Source of the DNA: Gammaproteobacteria bacterium
Lineage (GTDB): Bacteria; Pseudomonadota; Gammaproteobacteria; Arenicellales; JAOTYS01
Assembly: GCA_029861795.1 (NCBI GenBank)
Contig: JAOTYS010000322.1
Span: forward strand, 1 to 5,619
Direction: 5' to 3'
DNA: 5,619 bases
Shown: positions 5,553 to 5,619 of the stretch, piece by piece
How the letters are laid out: every line of letters begins with the position of its first letter
How positions within the stretch are numbered: the stretch's first letter is position 1
The notes under the pieces: generated by a model
Told to the model about the DNA's origin: nothing
What the model saw: only the letters and a program-made list of their open reading frames with translations
The model's database searches: none
Translations under genes and position numbers: made by a program

Positions 5553-5619
5553 TTTCGGGTCTGGTTCTAGTGTGACATGAACATCGGAATGGTCGAGTGT
5601 TTTAGCATGTATGCCGTAG

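Overview
The window looks like chromosomal DNA from a gamma- or betaproteobacterium of moderate G+C (judged by eye). SirB2, the TrpD2-like transferase, CysG-type siroheme synthase, the Host_attach family protein and YbaK are all familiar from that group. FNR/Anr-type operator sequences in several intergenic gaps point to a facultative or microaerobic lifestyle. I see no rRNA, tRNA, CRISPR array or intact mobile element. No assignment below the level of Proteobacteria is attempted.

Layout. (1) Positions 1-369 (+): nearly complete SirB2-family membrane protein cut by the left edge. (2) 370-458: convergent gap holding a perfect FNR consensus box with a plausible -10 pointing right. (3) 459-1583 (-): TrpD-like transferase (TrpD2/YbiB type) without the usual PRPP glycine motif. 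(4) 1656-2663 (+), divergent from it: siroheme synthase CysG with an intact dehydrogenase/ferrochelatase half but only a degenerate half of the methyltransferase domain. (5) 2667-3140 (-): YbaK-type aminoacyl-tRNA deacylase, ending 3 bp from the cysG stop. (6) 3141-3288: divergent gap with a second FNR-like box that has a -10-like element on both sides. (7) 3289-3726 (+): Host_attach (baeRF-like) protein. (8) 3727-3998: about 270 bp without a convincing gene, holding a third FNR-like box. (9) 3999-4322 (+): small MoaD/ThiS-like beta-grasp protein without the C-terminal Gly-Gly. (10) 4392-5552 (+): exported bactofilin-like repeat protein with a C-terminal multi-helix membrane domain. (11) 5553-5619: no gene seen.

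How they may work together (inference): the recurring TTGAT-N4-ATCAA boxes, each 31-33 bp centre-to-centre from a -10-like hexamer, suggest that several of these genes are switched on under low oxygen. Siroheme synthase (for sulfite/nitrite reductase cofactor) and a MoaD-like fold would fit near anaerobic nitrogen or sulfur metabolism, but no such reductase lies in the window. The most unusual items are the truncated CysG, the MoaD-like protein with a non-GG tail, and the FNR promoter facing into the convergent trpD2-like gene, from which a long antisense transcript could reach cysG.
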